A DNA stretch of 64,000 nucleotides. Origin: Acanthococcus lagerstroemiae. Taxonomy: Eukaryota; Arthropoda; Insecta; Hemiptera; Eriococcidae. The stretch spans positions 12,023,626 through 12,087,625 of the forward strand of contig CM063110.1 in the NCBI GenBank assembly GCA_031841125.1. Reading direction: 5' to 3'. The notes beneath the pieces were generated by a model, which ran no database searches, was not told the origin of the DNA, and saw only the letters and a list, made by a program, of their open reading frames with translations. Positions 1 through 12,481 of the stretch are shown one piece after another (the first letter of the stretch is position 1; the number at the start of each line of letters is the position of its first letter). A program made the position numbers and the translations under genes.

Positions 1-2107
1 ATGCGGATCTCAGAAACATTAGAAACCTCATATGTTAAGTCACCCCCCTCGCCATATTTCTGGATACAGCACTGCTTCAGTGTTCGTAATGTGGTCTTGA
101 TGTGAGATTTTCAGCATGCGTCGGTATATGTACATCTCTAGAGCTTCAGTTCTGTACTCTAGCGTGCGAGTCAGTGCCCAGTTCTCCATGCCGTATAGGA
201 GCGTAGACCAGATGCAGCACCGTACCATCCTCATACGCAGTTCCAGGGACAGATCCTTACGAGTAAGCAAGTTTCTAATGTTTATGAAGGCCTTTCTGGC
301 TCTTTCAATTCTCGAGCGTACATCAATTGACTGATCTGTCTCCTCATGCAGCTAGGCTCCGAGATACTGAAATTTGGTAGCTCTTTCTATGAATGCACTG
401 CTCAACTTCAGTTGCTGGCCTTTTATCTCTGGTTTGCCCTGTTTCTTATGTATTACCATCCATTTGGTTTTTCTTGGCGTTTATTTCCAGTCCATACTCC
501 GCGCTGACATCTACCACTCTCGCGAGCATGGCCTGTAGCTGAGGTAGTGATTCGGCGATGAGAACAGTATCGTGTCGGCATACCTTATATTAGATAGCCG
601 GTAGCCATCTATCCCAAAACGGTCATCCTCTCTGATTGCCCGTCTGAAAATGGCTTCTGAATAAACGTTGAAGAATGCCGGTGCCAGAATGCATCCTTGT
701 CGTACGTCCTTTAGAATGGGCACTTCTTCTGATTCCGCTTCTTCCTAGCGAATTATGTTACCGTTTGATTCCAATATAGCTTGTACACAAACTTTCTTAT
801 GCAGGAGCTAATCTCAATATCTTCTAGAGCTTTCATAATGTTGATTATGTTTCACACCCTCGAAGGCCTTCTCGTAATCTGTGAAACAGAGATATAGCTT
901 CCGATTCAAATCTCTGCACCTTTGCGCTAAAACATTAACGGCGCACAGTGCTTCTCGACATCCATAGGCACCTTTGAACCTAAACTGCTGAGTACCAGAG
1001 TTTTCCTCGAATTTCTCATACACTCTACTTTTTTTTAATCCAAACTGATCATCTCCTAGTTCTGCATTTATTCTATTCTCAATTCTTCTATAAATTATCC
1101 TAGTTACTATTTTTGACGCATGCGAAAGAAGACGAATTATTCGATAATTTCTACATTTATCTGCTCCTGCTTTTTTCGGTATAATTACAATAGCACTCTT
1201 TTTTCCTTTTTATCATAAATATAATAATACTAATTTGTACAATTTATCAAGTACATATTCTCCTAAGTTCTGTAGAAATTCAGCTGGTGTCTCATCTACT
1301 CCTGGAGCTTTCCCTTTCTTTAAATCTCTCAATGCTTTGTCAAATTCACCTATTAAAATCGAGTCTCCCCTCTTATCTTCTTCCACCTCGTCTTCCCTCT
1401 CCATTCCTATCTCTTCATCCCCATTATTACTGTATAGTCCATCTACGTACTCTATCCACCTGTTCACATTTCCTTCAGCTGTGTAAATAAGCTCTCCCTC
1501 CTTACTTGTTGTATTATTTGCTTTCTTTCCTCTTTCTCCAAACTCCATTTTTACTTTTCTGTAGGTCAAGTCTATTCATAAACTCTTCTATCATATCACT
1601 TTTTCCTTTATGCATTCCTCCTTTGCCTTTCTACACTCTCTCTTTATTTCATTCCTTAATCTTTGATAAGCTAATCTACTTCCCTATCGTTTGCATTCTT
1701 AATTTTCTTCGTTCATCCATCTTTTTGAGGATTTCTTCCTTCATCCATGGTTTCTTCTCTTCTCTCTTAGTTTTACCGAGATCTTCTTCTGCTGATTTTA
1801 ATATTTCCTCCTTTATTGTCCCCCAGTCTTCCTCCATACTTTTAATTTCCTGTGGTGTGTTTTCAACCTCTCTAATATTAATATTTTCAAATTTTTTCAA
1901 ATTCCATCTTTTTACCTTCTCTTTTCTACCAAGTTTCTTCAATTTAGGCTTGCATTTCATTATTACCAAGTTATGATCACTGTCAATATCGGCTCCGGAT
2001 AAGTTTTACAGTCTAATATTTGATTCCTAAAACGTTGTTTTTAATAATATAATCAATTTGATATGTACCTTCGTTACCTGGATCCTTCCATATAGCTATA
2101 CCTTTTT
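1..2107 (-). pseudogene. Non-LTR retrotransposon, endonuclease C-end plus reverse transcriptase (broken)
   Basis: Read on the minus strand from 2107 to 1. The C-terminal end of an APE-type endonuclease (about 2095-1975) shows a PGNEG..YQIDYI segment and then a DSDHNLVIMK segment containing the family's SDH catalytic motif. A lysine-rich linker follows (1969-1676), then RT segments: KGKAPGVDETPAEFLQ (about 1330-1270), a FTDYEKAFEGV motif A (about 880-840), VRQGCILAPAFFNVYSE (about 710-650), a YADTILF catalytic box (about 590) that keeps the first aspartate but has T in place of the second, and the LLYGMENWALT C-terminal signature (about 200). The frame changes several times, so it is dead. The architecture fits endonuclease-RT elements of the RTE/jockey group. 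The element runs off the left edge of the window; its N-terminal half is at 15358-16025. Confidence 0.85.
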
Positions 2108-2726
2108 GTGGGAAGAAAATCTCAGAAACTATTGAATCAATTGATTCCAAATTTTGGTATATTATGGAGAAGTACTCGAAGTTGTTAAAATAAGCTTTTG
2201 AAGGCAATCGGTCGAGCCGTTCGTGAGTTTTCCTTGAGGACAAAATTTGTGGCAAAAAAATCTCAGGAACTATCGAATCATTTGATTCCAAATTTTGGTA
2301 CATTATAGAGAAGTACTCGAAGTTGTATTGGTGAAAGTTTGATGACAATCGGTTGAGTCGTTCACGAGTTTCCTCAATTTAAGCTCAGCATAAGAAGCGC
2401 AATTTTGTGGGAAGAAAATCTCAGAAACTATTGAATCAATTGATTCCAAATTTTGGTATATTATGGAGAAGTACTCGAAGTTGTTAAAATAAGCTTTTGA
2501 AGGCAATCGGTCGAGCCGTTCGTGAGTTTTCCTTGAGGACAAAATTTGTGGCACAAAAATCTCAGGAACTATCGAATCATTTGATTCCAAATTTTGGTAC
2601 ATTATAGAGAAGTACTCGAAGTTATATTGGTGAAAGTTTGATGACAATCGGTTGAGTCGTTCACGAGTTTCCTCAATTTAAGTTCAGCATAAGAAGCGCA
2701 AGGCGACTTATGTACTCGATGTTGTT
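2108..2726. repeat. Left copy of 619-bp direct repeat (two ~299-bp tandem units)
   Basis: Two tandem units start with GTGGGAAGAAAATCTC at 2108 and about 2407. Each unit has two related halves of ~150 bp (one with AATCAATTGATTCC, one with AATCATTTGATTCC), each ending in a GGCAATCGGTCGAGCCGTTC or GACAATCGGTTGAGTCGTTC box. Almost identical to 14425-15031. The conserved open frame on the minus strand just reflects the repeat. Confidence 0.9.
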
Positions 2727-2852
2727 CGACTTTTCGAAGAAAAGGGAGGTATTACACTCGTCACAGTTGTGAAGTTGGGGGCGGGGGCAATGTTTTTTTT
2801 GTGTTTCAGAGTGTTTAGAACACGACTGTAATAGTGGCTGAATTTCAGGTTT

Positions 2853-3043
<191 letters not shown>

Positions 3044-5284
3044 ACATGCAGGGAATCCTTTTCACCTCCATACATAACGCAGACGCCCTCGCCTCCGCCA
3101 GAAAAAATGGGTTTAGAAGTGTATACTTTGTAATTTCAGAATCAGAGCATTGATGTCATAAGAGGCAACCTGAGAGGGGTAAGGATTTCTCAAAATTTAT
3201 CACCGAGTGTATACATTATGTATATAGTCCCTTTCACCTCCGAACATAGTTTATACTTTTCGCCTCCTTTTGTATTTCTTTTTTACATAATTGGCCATTT
3301 TGGCCTCCAGCAACGTTGCCAATACTTTTGCAGCACATGTTTATGTCTCATCCTCCAGTGTGCGATAAGCAGGCTTGTTCGGACTCTTCGCGTACTTTTG
3401 CATTCCTGGGGCCTATTGTTTGAAATCAATATCTTTTCATTCAGGTATACTGCAATCGCATGTTGGTCACTGAGTTGCAGCAGACACACATAATCATCAT
3501 ATTTCTCTCGTCACCGCATGAAATTCTTATAAATTCTACAAAGAAACATCGCCTTCTTGTCTGAAAGCAGGATGGAGGCAATGAAATTCGTCAGTATATT
3601 TCTTTTCAGCACGTCTGTAGTTATTATATTTCAGGTTTCAGTTCAGACACCTGTTGTTTATTTTGTTCCAATTTTTTCTGTATACATGATGGTATGTACA
3701 TTTTTTTCAAAGAGGATCTTTTTTCACCTCATTTTTGTATATAAAGCGACTTTTTCGCTTCATATATGGAGGCGAAAACAAAATGCTAAAAGTGAAAATC
3801 TGCAACTTCGTATTAGAATTTTCTGTGGAGTAGTTTCTTCTAACAATCTTGAACATGATCCCATGTTCTCGCGGGTATACGATAATATCTTTGCAGGGCG
3901 GCTTTTTCGCCTCTTTTTCATATATAAAGCGACGTTTTCACCTCATATACGGAGGCGAAAACGAAACTCTAAAGGTATATCTTTTCAGCGCGGCTTTTTC
4001 GCCTCTGTAAGTTTCTTATTATGTTATTCTTGAACCTCTGCCTCAGACTAAAAAAATTCATGTCCATTCCGAACTGTGTTATTTACAATGTCTTAGAGTA
4101 TAGGGAAATGGTAAACCTGTGACCTTCTCGATCTTGATCATCATGTTCTCGCGGGTATATAATAATATCTTTGCAGGGCGGCTTTTTCGCCCCTTTTTCA
4201 TACATAAAGCGACGTTTTCACCTCATATACGGAGGCGAAAACGAAATTCTAAAGGTATATCTTTGCAGGACGGCCTTCTCTCCTCTGTTTCATATACAGG
4301 GTTAGTTGGTTTTCCCTCCGCCATAGGAAAACTCCGTCAGGCTGAACGAAGTATGACTCAATGTGTTATCTTCCAAAATGTACAGTACGCTTTGTTATCG
4401 GGTGTAGGCACGCTGCATACTATTCGTGAATAGCGACAAAACCGATAACAGATCTTCAGCGTAATGGAGTTTTCCTATTGCGGAAGGAAAACTGACTAAT
4501 CCTGTGTACAGCGACGTTTTTACCTCATAGACGGAGGTGAAAACGTAAGACACTGTATCTCAATAATTTAAGCTTCTACAGGCCAGCAGGTAACCCCCCT
4601 GGGCAAATTTTTGACTGGAGGCGAAAAAACCTACATACATCATCTATCAATTCGTGGTAAACTTTTCGGTGCAGTAATTTATACTTACAATCTTTAACAT
4701 GCGGGGTATATGATATACAATATTATATACATTTTTTTAAATTTTTTTAAAGAAGGTCTTTTCCGCCTCATTTTTGTACATAAAGCAACGTTTTCACCTC
4801 ATATACGGAGGCGAAAACGAAATTTTAAAGATAAATTTTTGCAGGGCGGCTTTTTCGCCTCTTTTTCATATACAAGTACACAGCGACGTTTAATATGTGA
4901 AGGGAACATTTCACCTCCAGGCATACAAGCAAGTAGGAAACCTCCGAGTTTAATATTAATTCAATCACTAATGCGTTGTTGCCGCGAATCGGAGGCGAAA
5001 ATGCTCAGTTATGTTTGGAGGTGAAAAAGTCTCATTATATGATTTACAAGTGACACTAGCGCTGTCTGGTGAGAGGTACCATGCACTAAAATGTATATGT
5101 CTGATGTATGTGGGTTTTTTCACCTCCAGCCAAAAATTTGCCCAGGGATTGCCTAGCCGGTAGAAGCCTAAATTATCGAGATACAGTGCCTTACGTTTTC
5201 ACCTCCGATTTTTCGTTTTCGCCTCCGTATATGAGGTGAAAACGTCGCTTTATATATGAAAAAGAGGCGAAAAAGCCGTCCTGC
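3044..5284. repeat. GAGGCGAAAA-type repeat block with inverted segments
   Basis: Repeated ~100-bp pieces contain CATATACGGAGGCGAAAACG and its complement, GGCGGCTTTTTCGCCTC and AAAGCGACGTTTTCACCTCA (near 3720-3780, 3890-3975, 4165-4250, 4745-4870). Near 5205-5284 the same pieces recur in reverse orientation. Sequence 4508-4640 is inverted relative to 5105-5215 (both carry CAAATTTTTG/CAAAAATTTG and CTGTATCTCAATAATTTAAG-like segments), so the block as a whole is foldback-like. The stretch 3060-3700 holds no gene I can support. Confidence 0.75.
4297..4504. mobile_element. Small TIR element (MITE) inside the GAGGCGAAAA block
   Basis: The 5' end CAGGGTTAGTTGGTTTTCC is matched by the reverse complement of the 3' end, CAGGATTAGTCAGTTTTCC. 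Similarity continues inward through ATAGGAAAACTCC, giving arms of about 45 bp. It interrupts a CATATACA..ACAGCGACG segment that is continuous in the sister repeat near 4866-4885. The flanks (TATA / TGTA) do not give a clean target-site duplication. No coding capacity. Confidence 0.7.
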
Positions 5285-5540
<256 letters not shown>

Positions 5541-5677
5541 TTTATCTGCATAGATTAACTGTATCGTACCGATAATTCAATCATGCGCGCGAAGTTTTGC
5601 ATATGTACTCGTTCGGTTCCTTCCGAATGTGTTTACATTGCGGATTCCTATATAAATGTCAAGTTCATGCAAGGTAG

Positions 5678-5953
5678 CTACAAGTTTTTCACCGTGATTT
5701 TTGTCTTCTTTAAATAATACCGAGAACCACTATAGCCTAGCCAATTGAGTAATTCTTCATTAACAATAACCTTCTTATCCAGTTGAATTTTCCAAAAAAA
5801 TCTGTTCCTTCTGTCATTGTCAATATCCACGCCGAATCTCGCGCAAACTTCATTGACTGTTATTTTAACAATATTATTATTACACGACCAAGTAGAAACA
5901 TCGGAGTCACGAACCGCAACACATTTAGATGAAAACATCTCGACGGCGGTCAC
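5678..5953 (-). CDS. Short ORF, possible MSV199-type (insect DNA virus-like) domain, truncated
   Basis: A 91-codon ORF from 5953 to 5678, starting MTAVEMFSSKC (a second Met at codon 6 is also possible). Residues ~33-60 include NEVCARFGVDIDNDRRNRFF and residues ~60-80 include KVIVNEELLNWLGYSG. The LLxWLGYSG pattern followed by a lysine-rich stretch resembles the MSV199 domain of entomopoxvirus and other large insect virus proteins; this is recognition from memory of a family pattern, not a search. The expected continuation beyond the GYSG motif is cut short by a stop 16 residues later, so the protein is either a truncated relic or an exon end. It lies just inside the left GGCACCA-rich end and is the only protein-like sequence in the 13-kb insertion. 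Alternatives: unrelated ORF or host-derived fragment. Confidence 0.4.
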   Translation of the reverse strand: MTAVEMFSSKCVAVRDSDVSTWSCNNNIVKITVNEVCARFGVDIDNDRRNRFFWKIQLDKKVIVNEELLNWLGYSGSRYYLKKTKITVKNL

Positions 5954-5998
5954 TTCACATGTGCAGTGATCACTGTCTCCTTTCAGGCTGTATTTCTA

Positions 5999-6985
5999 CG
6001 GCCCCCCCCCCAAATGAGGTAGGGGGTTGGAATTAGCGGCACAAATTCTATTGTAATTTGTGCTAATTGTGCTTCGAAGTCCCAGAATTTGTGCCGCCTC
6101 CCGTGGGTCTACATTTTAATAAAAAGTTTGGGGGGGGGGGGGGGGGGCAGGGAAATGTTGCCCCCCCCCAAATGAAGATAGGGGGTTGGAATTAGCGGCA
6201 CAAATTTGTATTTTATTTGTGCTAATTGTGCTCCGAAGTCCCAGAATTTGTGCCGCCTCCCGTGGGTCTGCATCTTACTGAAAAGTTTGGGAGGCCAGAG
6301 AAATGTTGCCCCCCCCCCCCCCAAATGAAGATAGGTGTTGGAATTAGCGGCACAAATTTTATCGTAATTTGTGCTAATTGTGCTCCGAGGACTCAGAATT
6401 TGTGCCGCATTTTCTGGGCTCACAGTCCAGTGCTCAATTTGGGGGGGGGGGCTGGAAAAATTATGATATTTTAAAAAAACGATCTTCAAAAGGAGAGATT
6501 AACTGGTTTCTGCTGTCACCGAATTAATTTTTCAGGTTTCTTTTCACGGTATCTCATATCCTACCCCAATTTTGGGAGATGCACCCATTCTATCCAAAGT
6601 TTTGTTGTCTTTGTTCATACTTTTTTTAAACTCATGAGGTGAAAGTGCGATAATTTCAGGCAACGACACTTCTGTTTTTGCGCATCGGATTTGGCAACAA
6701 TGATAACGAAGAAACCAGTGGTGAAAGTAAAAACAGTGTGGATAAGGGCCACAACCCCCCCCCAAGAAAGGGGTGGGGGCTCGGGTGTGATGGCACGAAT
6801 TTTACCTAATTTGTGCTAAATGTGCTCGAGGTTCCCCAAATTTGTGCCCCCTTCCTTGGACCTACAGCCCAAAAATAAAATGGAGGGCGGTGAAATGTTA
6901 GCCCACCCCCCAAACAAAGGTGGGGTCTCAAAAATAGTGGCACAAACTTGTATTTTATTTGTTCTGATTGTTTGTGCCTCCTTCT
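5999..6985. repeat. Poly-C / GCACAAATT minisatellite, ~155-bp unit
   Basis: Clear units start near 6029, 6187 and 6340 (spacing 158 and 153) with GGAATTAGCGGCACAAATT, followed by AATTTGTGCTAATTGTGC and AGAATTTGTGCCGCCTCC. Divergent units lie near 6790 and 6940. Each unit contains a C-run or G-run of 9-19 bases (6002-6011, 6131-6149, 6310-6322, 6439-6449). GCACAAATT and AATTTGTGC form an internal inverted repeat. The stretch 6480-6740 between unit clusters shows nothing recognisable. Confidence 0.85.
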
Positions 6986-6998
6986 TTGAACGTTGGAA

Positions 6999-9900
6999 TT
7001 GGTTGTTATCTCATCTATTTGGAATTTCGAAAATTTTGAAAATTTCTCAATACATCAGGCATTTTTTTGGGCGAGAATATTTTCCGAGAATTTCGGAGCC
7101 CGAATCCGGCGAAATAGGATCGAATTGCCGAGACGAATTCAGAACCGTCGTCAAAATTGATTCACAGGCTATTTCTGACCCCGTATAGCTCCGCTGCCCC
7201 CAGTATAACCTCATTTCTGACTGTACCTCGGCCACGGAGGGTCAGCGCCTGATTTGGTAGACGAATTCGAACTCAGCGCGAAAAATTGAGTAATAATTTG
7301 TTGTTATCTCATCTTTATGGAATTTCGATAATTTTGAAAACTTCTCCATACGTACGTACATCAGGCATTTCTAAGGGCGAAAAAATTTTCCGAGAGTTTC
7401 GGTGCCCGGATCCGGCGAAATAGAATCGAAATGCCGAGAAGAATTCAGAACAATCGTCAAAATTGATTCACAGGGTCTTTCCGAGCCTCTATAGCCCTCG
7501 CCCTCATTATAACCACATTTTGACTGTATCTCGGCAACGGAGGGTCAGCGTCTGATTAGGTCGACGAATTCGAACTGAGCGCGAAAAATTGTGTAGGAAT
7601 TTGTTGTTATCTCATCTATTTGGAATTTCGAAAATTTTGAAAATTGTTCCATACCGTATGTATACGTCAGGCATTCATTTGGGCGAGAAAATTTTCCGAG
7701 AGCTTATTGGCCTGGATCCGGCGAAATAGAATCGAAATGCCGAGACGAATTCAGAACCGTCGTCAAAATTGATTCAGAGGCTATTTCTGACCCAGAATAG
7801 CCCCCGCCCCAGTATAACCATATTTTGGACTGTATCTTGCTAACGGATGGTCAACGCCTGCTTTGGTCGATGAATTCGAACTCAGCGCGAATAATTGTGT
7901 AGGAATTTGTTGTTATCTCATCTATTTGGAATTTCGAAAATTTTGAAAATTTCTCCATACTTACATCAGGCATTTTTTTTTTTGCGAGAAAATTTTCCGA
8001 GAATTTCGGGGCCCGAATCCGGCGAAATAGGATCGAATTGCCGAGACGAATTCAGAACCGTCGTCCAAATTGATTCACAGGCTATTTCTGACCCCGTTTA
8101 GCTCCGCGGCCCCCAGTTTAACCACATTTTTGACTGTACCTCGGCAACGGAGGGTCAGCGTCTGATTTGGTAGACGAATTCGAACTCAGCGCGAAAAATT
8201 GAGTAGCAATTTGTTGTTATCTTATCTATTTGGAATTTCTAAAATTATGAAAATTTCTCAATACCATACATACATCAGGCAATTTTTTGGGCGAAAAAAT
8301 TTTCCGAGAGCTTCGGGCCCGGACCCGGTGAAATAGATTGGCAATGCCGAGACGAATTCAGAACCGTCGTCAAAATTGATTCACAGGCTATTTCTGACCC
8401 CGTATAGCTCCGCGGCCCCCAGTTTAACCACATTTTTGACTGTATCTCGCAATGGAGGGTCAGCGTCTGATTTGGTCGACGAATTTGAACTCAGCGCAAA
8501 AAATTGAGTAATAATTTGTTGTTATCTCATCTTTATGGAATTTCGATAATTTTGATAACTTCTCCATACGTACATCAGGCATTTCTAAGGGCGAAAAAAT
8601 TTTCCGAAAGTTTCGGTGCCCGGATTCGGCGAAATAGAATCGAAACGCCGAGACGAATTTAGAACCGTCATCCAAATTGATTCACAGGCTATTTGGGATC
8701 CAGTATAGCCCTCGCCCCCATTATAACCACATTTTTGACCGTATCTCGGCAACGGAGGGTCAGCGTCTGATTTGGTCGACGAATTCGAACTCAACGCGAA
8801 AAACTGAGTAGCAATTTGTTGTTATCTTATCTATTTGGAATTTCTAAAATTATGAAAATTTCTCAATACCATACATACATCAGGCAATTTTTTGGGCGAA
8901 AAAATTTTCCGAGAGCTTCGGGCCCGGACCCGGTGAAATCGATTGGAAATGCCGAGACGAATTCAGAACCGTCATCAAAACTGATTCACAGGCTCTTTCT
9001 GACCCAGTATAGACCCAGCCCCCAGTATAACCACTTGTTGACTGTATCTCGTCAACGGTGAGTCAGCGCCTGATTTGGTCGAGAAAATCGAACTCAGCGC
9101 GAATAATTGAGTAAGAATTGGGTGTTATCTCTGTTATTTTGAATTTCGAAAATTTTGAAAATTTCTCCTACCACACATCAGGCATTTTTTGGGCGAAAAA
9201 ATTTTCCGAGAGCTTCGGGGACCGAACCCGGCGATATAGAATCGAAATGCCGAGACGAATTCAAAACCCTCGTCAAAATTGATTCACAGGCTATTTGTTA
9301 CCCAGTATAGCCCGGCCCCCAGTATAAACACATTTTTGTCTGTATCTCGGCGACGGAGGGTCACCGCCAGATTTGGTCGACGAATTCGAACTCGGCGCGA
9401 AACATTTAGTAGGAATTGCTGCTTATCTCAGTACTTTTGAATTCCGAAAATTTTGAAAACTCCCCCATACTATACATCAGGCATTTTTTGGGGGGCAAAA
9501 AATTTTCCGAGAGATTTGGGGCCCAGACCCGGCCAAATAGATTTGAAAGTTCGAGACAAATTCAGCACCGTCGTCCAAATTGATTGAAAGGCTATTTTTG
9601 ACCCACTATAGCCACCGCCCCCCGTATAACCACATTTTTGACTGTCTCTTGGAAACGGAGTGTCAGCGCCTGATTTGGTCGACGAATTCGAACTCAGTTC
9701 GAAAAATAGAGTAGGAATTGGTGGTTATCTCATCTATTTCAAATTTTGAAAATTTGTAAAATATCTCCATACTATACATCAGGCATTCTTTTAGGCGAAA
9801 ACATATTCCGAGAGCTCCGGGGCCCCGTACCCGGCGAATTCTAAACCATCGTCAAAATTGATCACAGTCTATTCCTGACCCAGTATAGCCCAGCCCCCAG

Positions 9901-10203
9901 TATAACCACATTTTTGACTGTATCTCGGCAACACAGGGTCAGCGCCTGCTTTGGTCGACGATTTCGAACTCAGTGCGAAAAATTGAGTAGGAATTGGTAG
10001 TCATCTCATTAATTTGAAATTTCGAAAAATTTTGAAAATTTCTCCATACTATACGTCAGATATTTTTTGGGGCAAAAAAATTATCCGAGAGCTTCGGGGC
10101 CCGAAAACGGCGAAATAGATTCAAAAGCCCGAGACGAATTCAGAACCATCGTCAAAACTGATTCACAGGCTATTTCTTACCCAGTATAGCCCCCGCCCCC
10201 AGA
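6999..10203 (+). repeat. ~302-bp satellite array, forward arm (about 10.6 monomers)
   Basis: The TTGTTATCTCATCTATTTGG landmark recurs at about 7003, 7303, 7604, 7911, 8215, 8520, 8819, 9123, 9424, 9725 and 10000, a spacing of 299-307 except for one 276-bp monomer. Each monomer carries TTCGAAAATTTTGAAAATTT, CCGAGAGCTTCGGGGCCCGG, a CCGAGACGAATTCAGAACCG box and ACTGTATCTCGGCAACGGAG. Some monomers are more alike at a distance: about 8215 and 8819 share GGCAATTTTTTGGGCG, and about 7303 and 8520 share CATTTCTAAGGGCG, suggesting higher-order structure. Short ORFs inside are repeat artefacts. Confidence 0.95.
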
Positions 10204-12477
10204 TACAGTCAAAAATGTGGATATACTGAGGGCTAGGGCTATACACTGGGTCAGAAATAGCCAGTGAATCAATTCTGACGAGGGTTTTGAATTCGTCTCG
10301 GCATTTCGAATCTATTTCGCCGGTCCGGTCCCCGAAGCTCCCGGAACTTTTTTCGACCAAAAAAATGCTTGATGTGTGGTAGGAGAAATTTTCAAAATTT
10401 TCGAAATTCAAAAATACAGAGATAACCACCAATTCCTACTCAATTTTTCGCGCTGAGTTCGAATTCGTCGACCAAATTAGGCGCGACCCACCGTTGACGC
10501 GATACAGTCAAAAAGGGGTTAAACTGGGTGCGGAGTCTATACTAGGTCAGAGAGAACCTGTGAATCAATTTTTATGACAGCTCTGAATTCTCCTCGGCAT
10601 TTCGAATCTATTCCGCCAGGTCCGGGACCCAAGAAGCTCGCGAAAATTTTTTTTGCCCAGTAAAAATGCCTGATATTATCGTATGGAGAAATTTTCAAAA
10701 TTTTCCAAATTCCAAAAAGGTGAGATAACCGCAAACTCTTACTCAATTTTTTGCGCTGAGTTCAAATTCGTCCGACCAAATCAGGCGCTGATCCCGTTGC
10801 CGAGATACAGTCAAAAATACGGGTACACTTGGGGCAGGGCCTATACTGGGCCAGAAAGGGTCTGTGAAACAATTTCGACGACTGTTTTGAATTCGGCTCG
10901 GCATTTCGAATCTATTTCGCCGGGTCCGGGCTCCGAAGCTCTCGGAAAATTTATCCGCCCAAAAAAAAAGCCTGATGTATGGAGAAACTTTCAAAATTTT
11001 CAAAATTCCATAAAGATGAGATAACCACAAACTCCTACTAAATGATTCGCGCCGAGTTCGAATTCGTCGACTAAATCAGGCGCTGACCCTCCTTTGCCGA
11101 GATACAGTCAAAAATGTGGTTATACTGGAGGCAAGGGCTATACTGGGTCAGAAATAGCCTATGAATCAATTTTGACGAGGGTTTTGAATTTGTCTCGGCA
11201 TCTCTAATCTATTTCGCCGGGTCCGGTCCCCGATGCTCTCGGAAAAATTTTCCGCACAAAAGAATGCCTGATGTTAGTATGGAGAAATTTTCAAAACCTT
11301 CGAAATTCCAAAAAGATGAGATAACCACAAACACCTACTCAAATTTTCGCGCTGAGTTCGAATTCGTCGACCAAATCAGGCGCTGACCCTTCGTGGCCGA
11401 GATACAGTCAGAAATGAGGTTATACTGGGGGCGGGGACTATACGGGGTCAGAAATGGCCTGTCAATCAATTCTGACGACGGTTTAGTATTCGTCTCGGCA
11501 TTTCGAATATATTTCACCGGGTCCGGGCCCCGAAACTCTCGCAAAATTTTTTCGCCCAAAAAAATGCCGGATGTACGCGTGGAGTAATTATCAAAATTTT
11601 CGAAATTTCTAAAAAATGGGATAACAACAAATTCCTACTCAAGTTTTTGCGCTGAGTTCGAATTCATCGACCAAATCAGGCGCTGAACCTCCGTTGCAGA
11701 GATACAGTCAAGAATGTGGTTATAATGGGAGCGAGGGGTATACTGGCTCAGAAAGAGCCTGTAAATCAATTTTGACGATTGTTCTGAATTCGTCTCGGCA
11801 TTTCGATTCTATTTCGCCGGATCCGGGCCCCGAAACACTCGAAAATTTTCTCGCCCAAAAAAATGCCTGATGATGTACGTAGGGAGAAATTTTCAAAATT
11901 ATCGAAATTCCAAATAGATGAGATAACAAGAAATTCCTACTCAATTTTTCGCGCTGAGTTCGGATTCGTCGACCAAATCAGACGCTGACCCTCCGTTGCC
12001 GAGTACAGTCAAAAATGTGGTTAAACTGGGGGCCGCGGAGCTATACGGGGTCAGAAATAGCCTGTGAATCAATTTTGACGACGGTTCTGAATTCGTCTCG
12101 GCATTGCCAATCTATTTCACCGGGTCCGGGCCCGACGCTCTCGGAAAATTTTTCGCCCAAAAAATTGCCTGATGTATGTATGGTATTGAGAAATTTTCAT
12201 AATTTTAGAAATTCCAAATAGATAAGATAACAACAAATTGCTACTCAGTTTTTCGGGTTGAGTTCGAATTCGTCGACCATCAGACGCTGACCCTCCGTTG
12301 CCGAGATACGGTCAAAAATGTGGTTATAATGGGGCGAGGGCTATACTGGATCCCAAATAGCCTGTGAATCAATTTGGACGACGGTTCTTATTTCGTCTCG
12401 GCATTTTGATTCTATTTCGCCGGATCCGGGCACCGAAACTCTCGGAAAATTTTTTCGCCCTTAAAAATGCCTGATGT
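10204..12477 (-). repeat. ~302-bp satellite array, inverted arm (about 7.5 monomers)
   Basis: At 10203/10204 the sequence passes from a forward monomer (..CCCCGCCCCCAG) straight into reverse-oriented monomers (ATACAGTCAAAAATGTGG..). The GAGATAAC landmark (complement of GTTATCTC) recurs near 10410, 10720, 11017, 11318, 11620, 11921 and 12224. The arm is interrupted at 12477 by a TIR element and resumes at 13656. Confidence 0.95.
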
Positions 12478-12481
12478 ACGT

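Noticed and set aside
1506..1976. 156-codon plus-strand ORF, Ser/Leu/Phe-rich
   Set aside because: Antisense shadow of the retrotransposon lysine-rich linker.
2013..2647. Two minus-strand ORFs of 111-114 codons with repeated NFHQYNFEYFSIMYQNLES segments
   Set aside because: They lie in the ~299-bp tandem repeat and recur identically at 14417-14964; the open frame follows from the repeat, with no coding evidence.
3557..4033. 158-codon plus-strand ORF
   Set aside because: Repeated RRLFFIYKATFSPHIRRRKR segments come from the GAGGCGAAAA repeat modules.
6999..12477. CRISPR array
   Set aside because: The ~302-bp units are contiguous satellite monomers with no spacers, in an evidently eukaryotic sequence.
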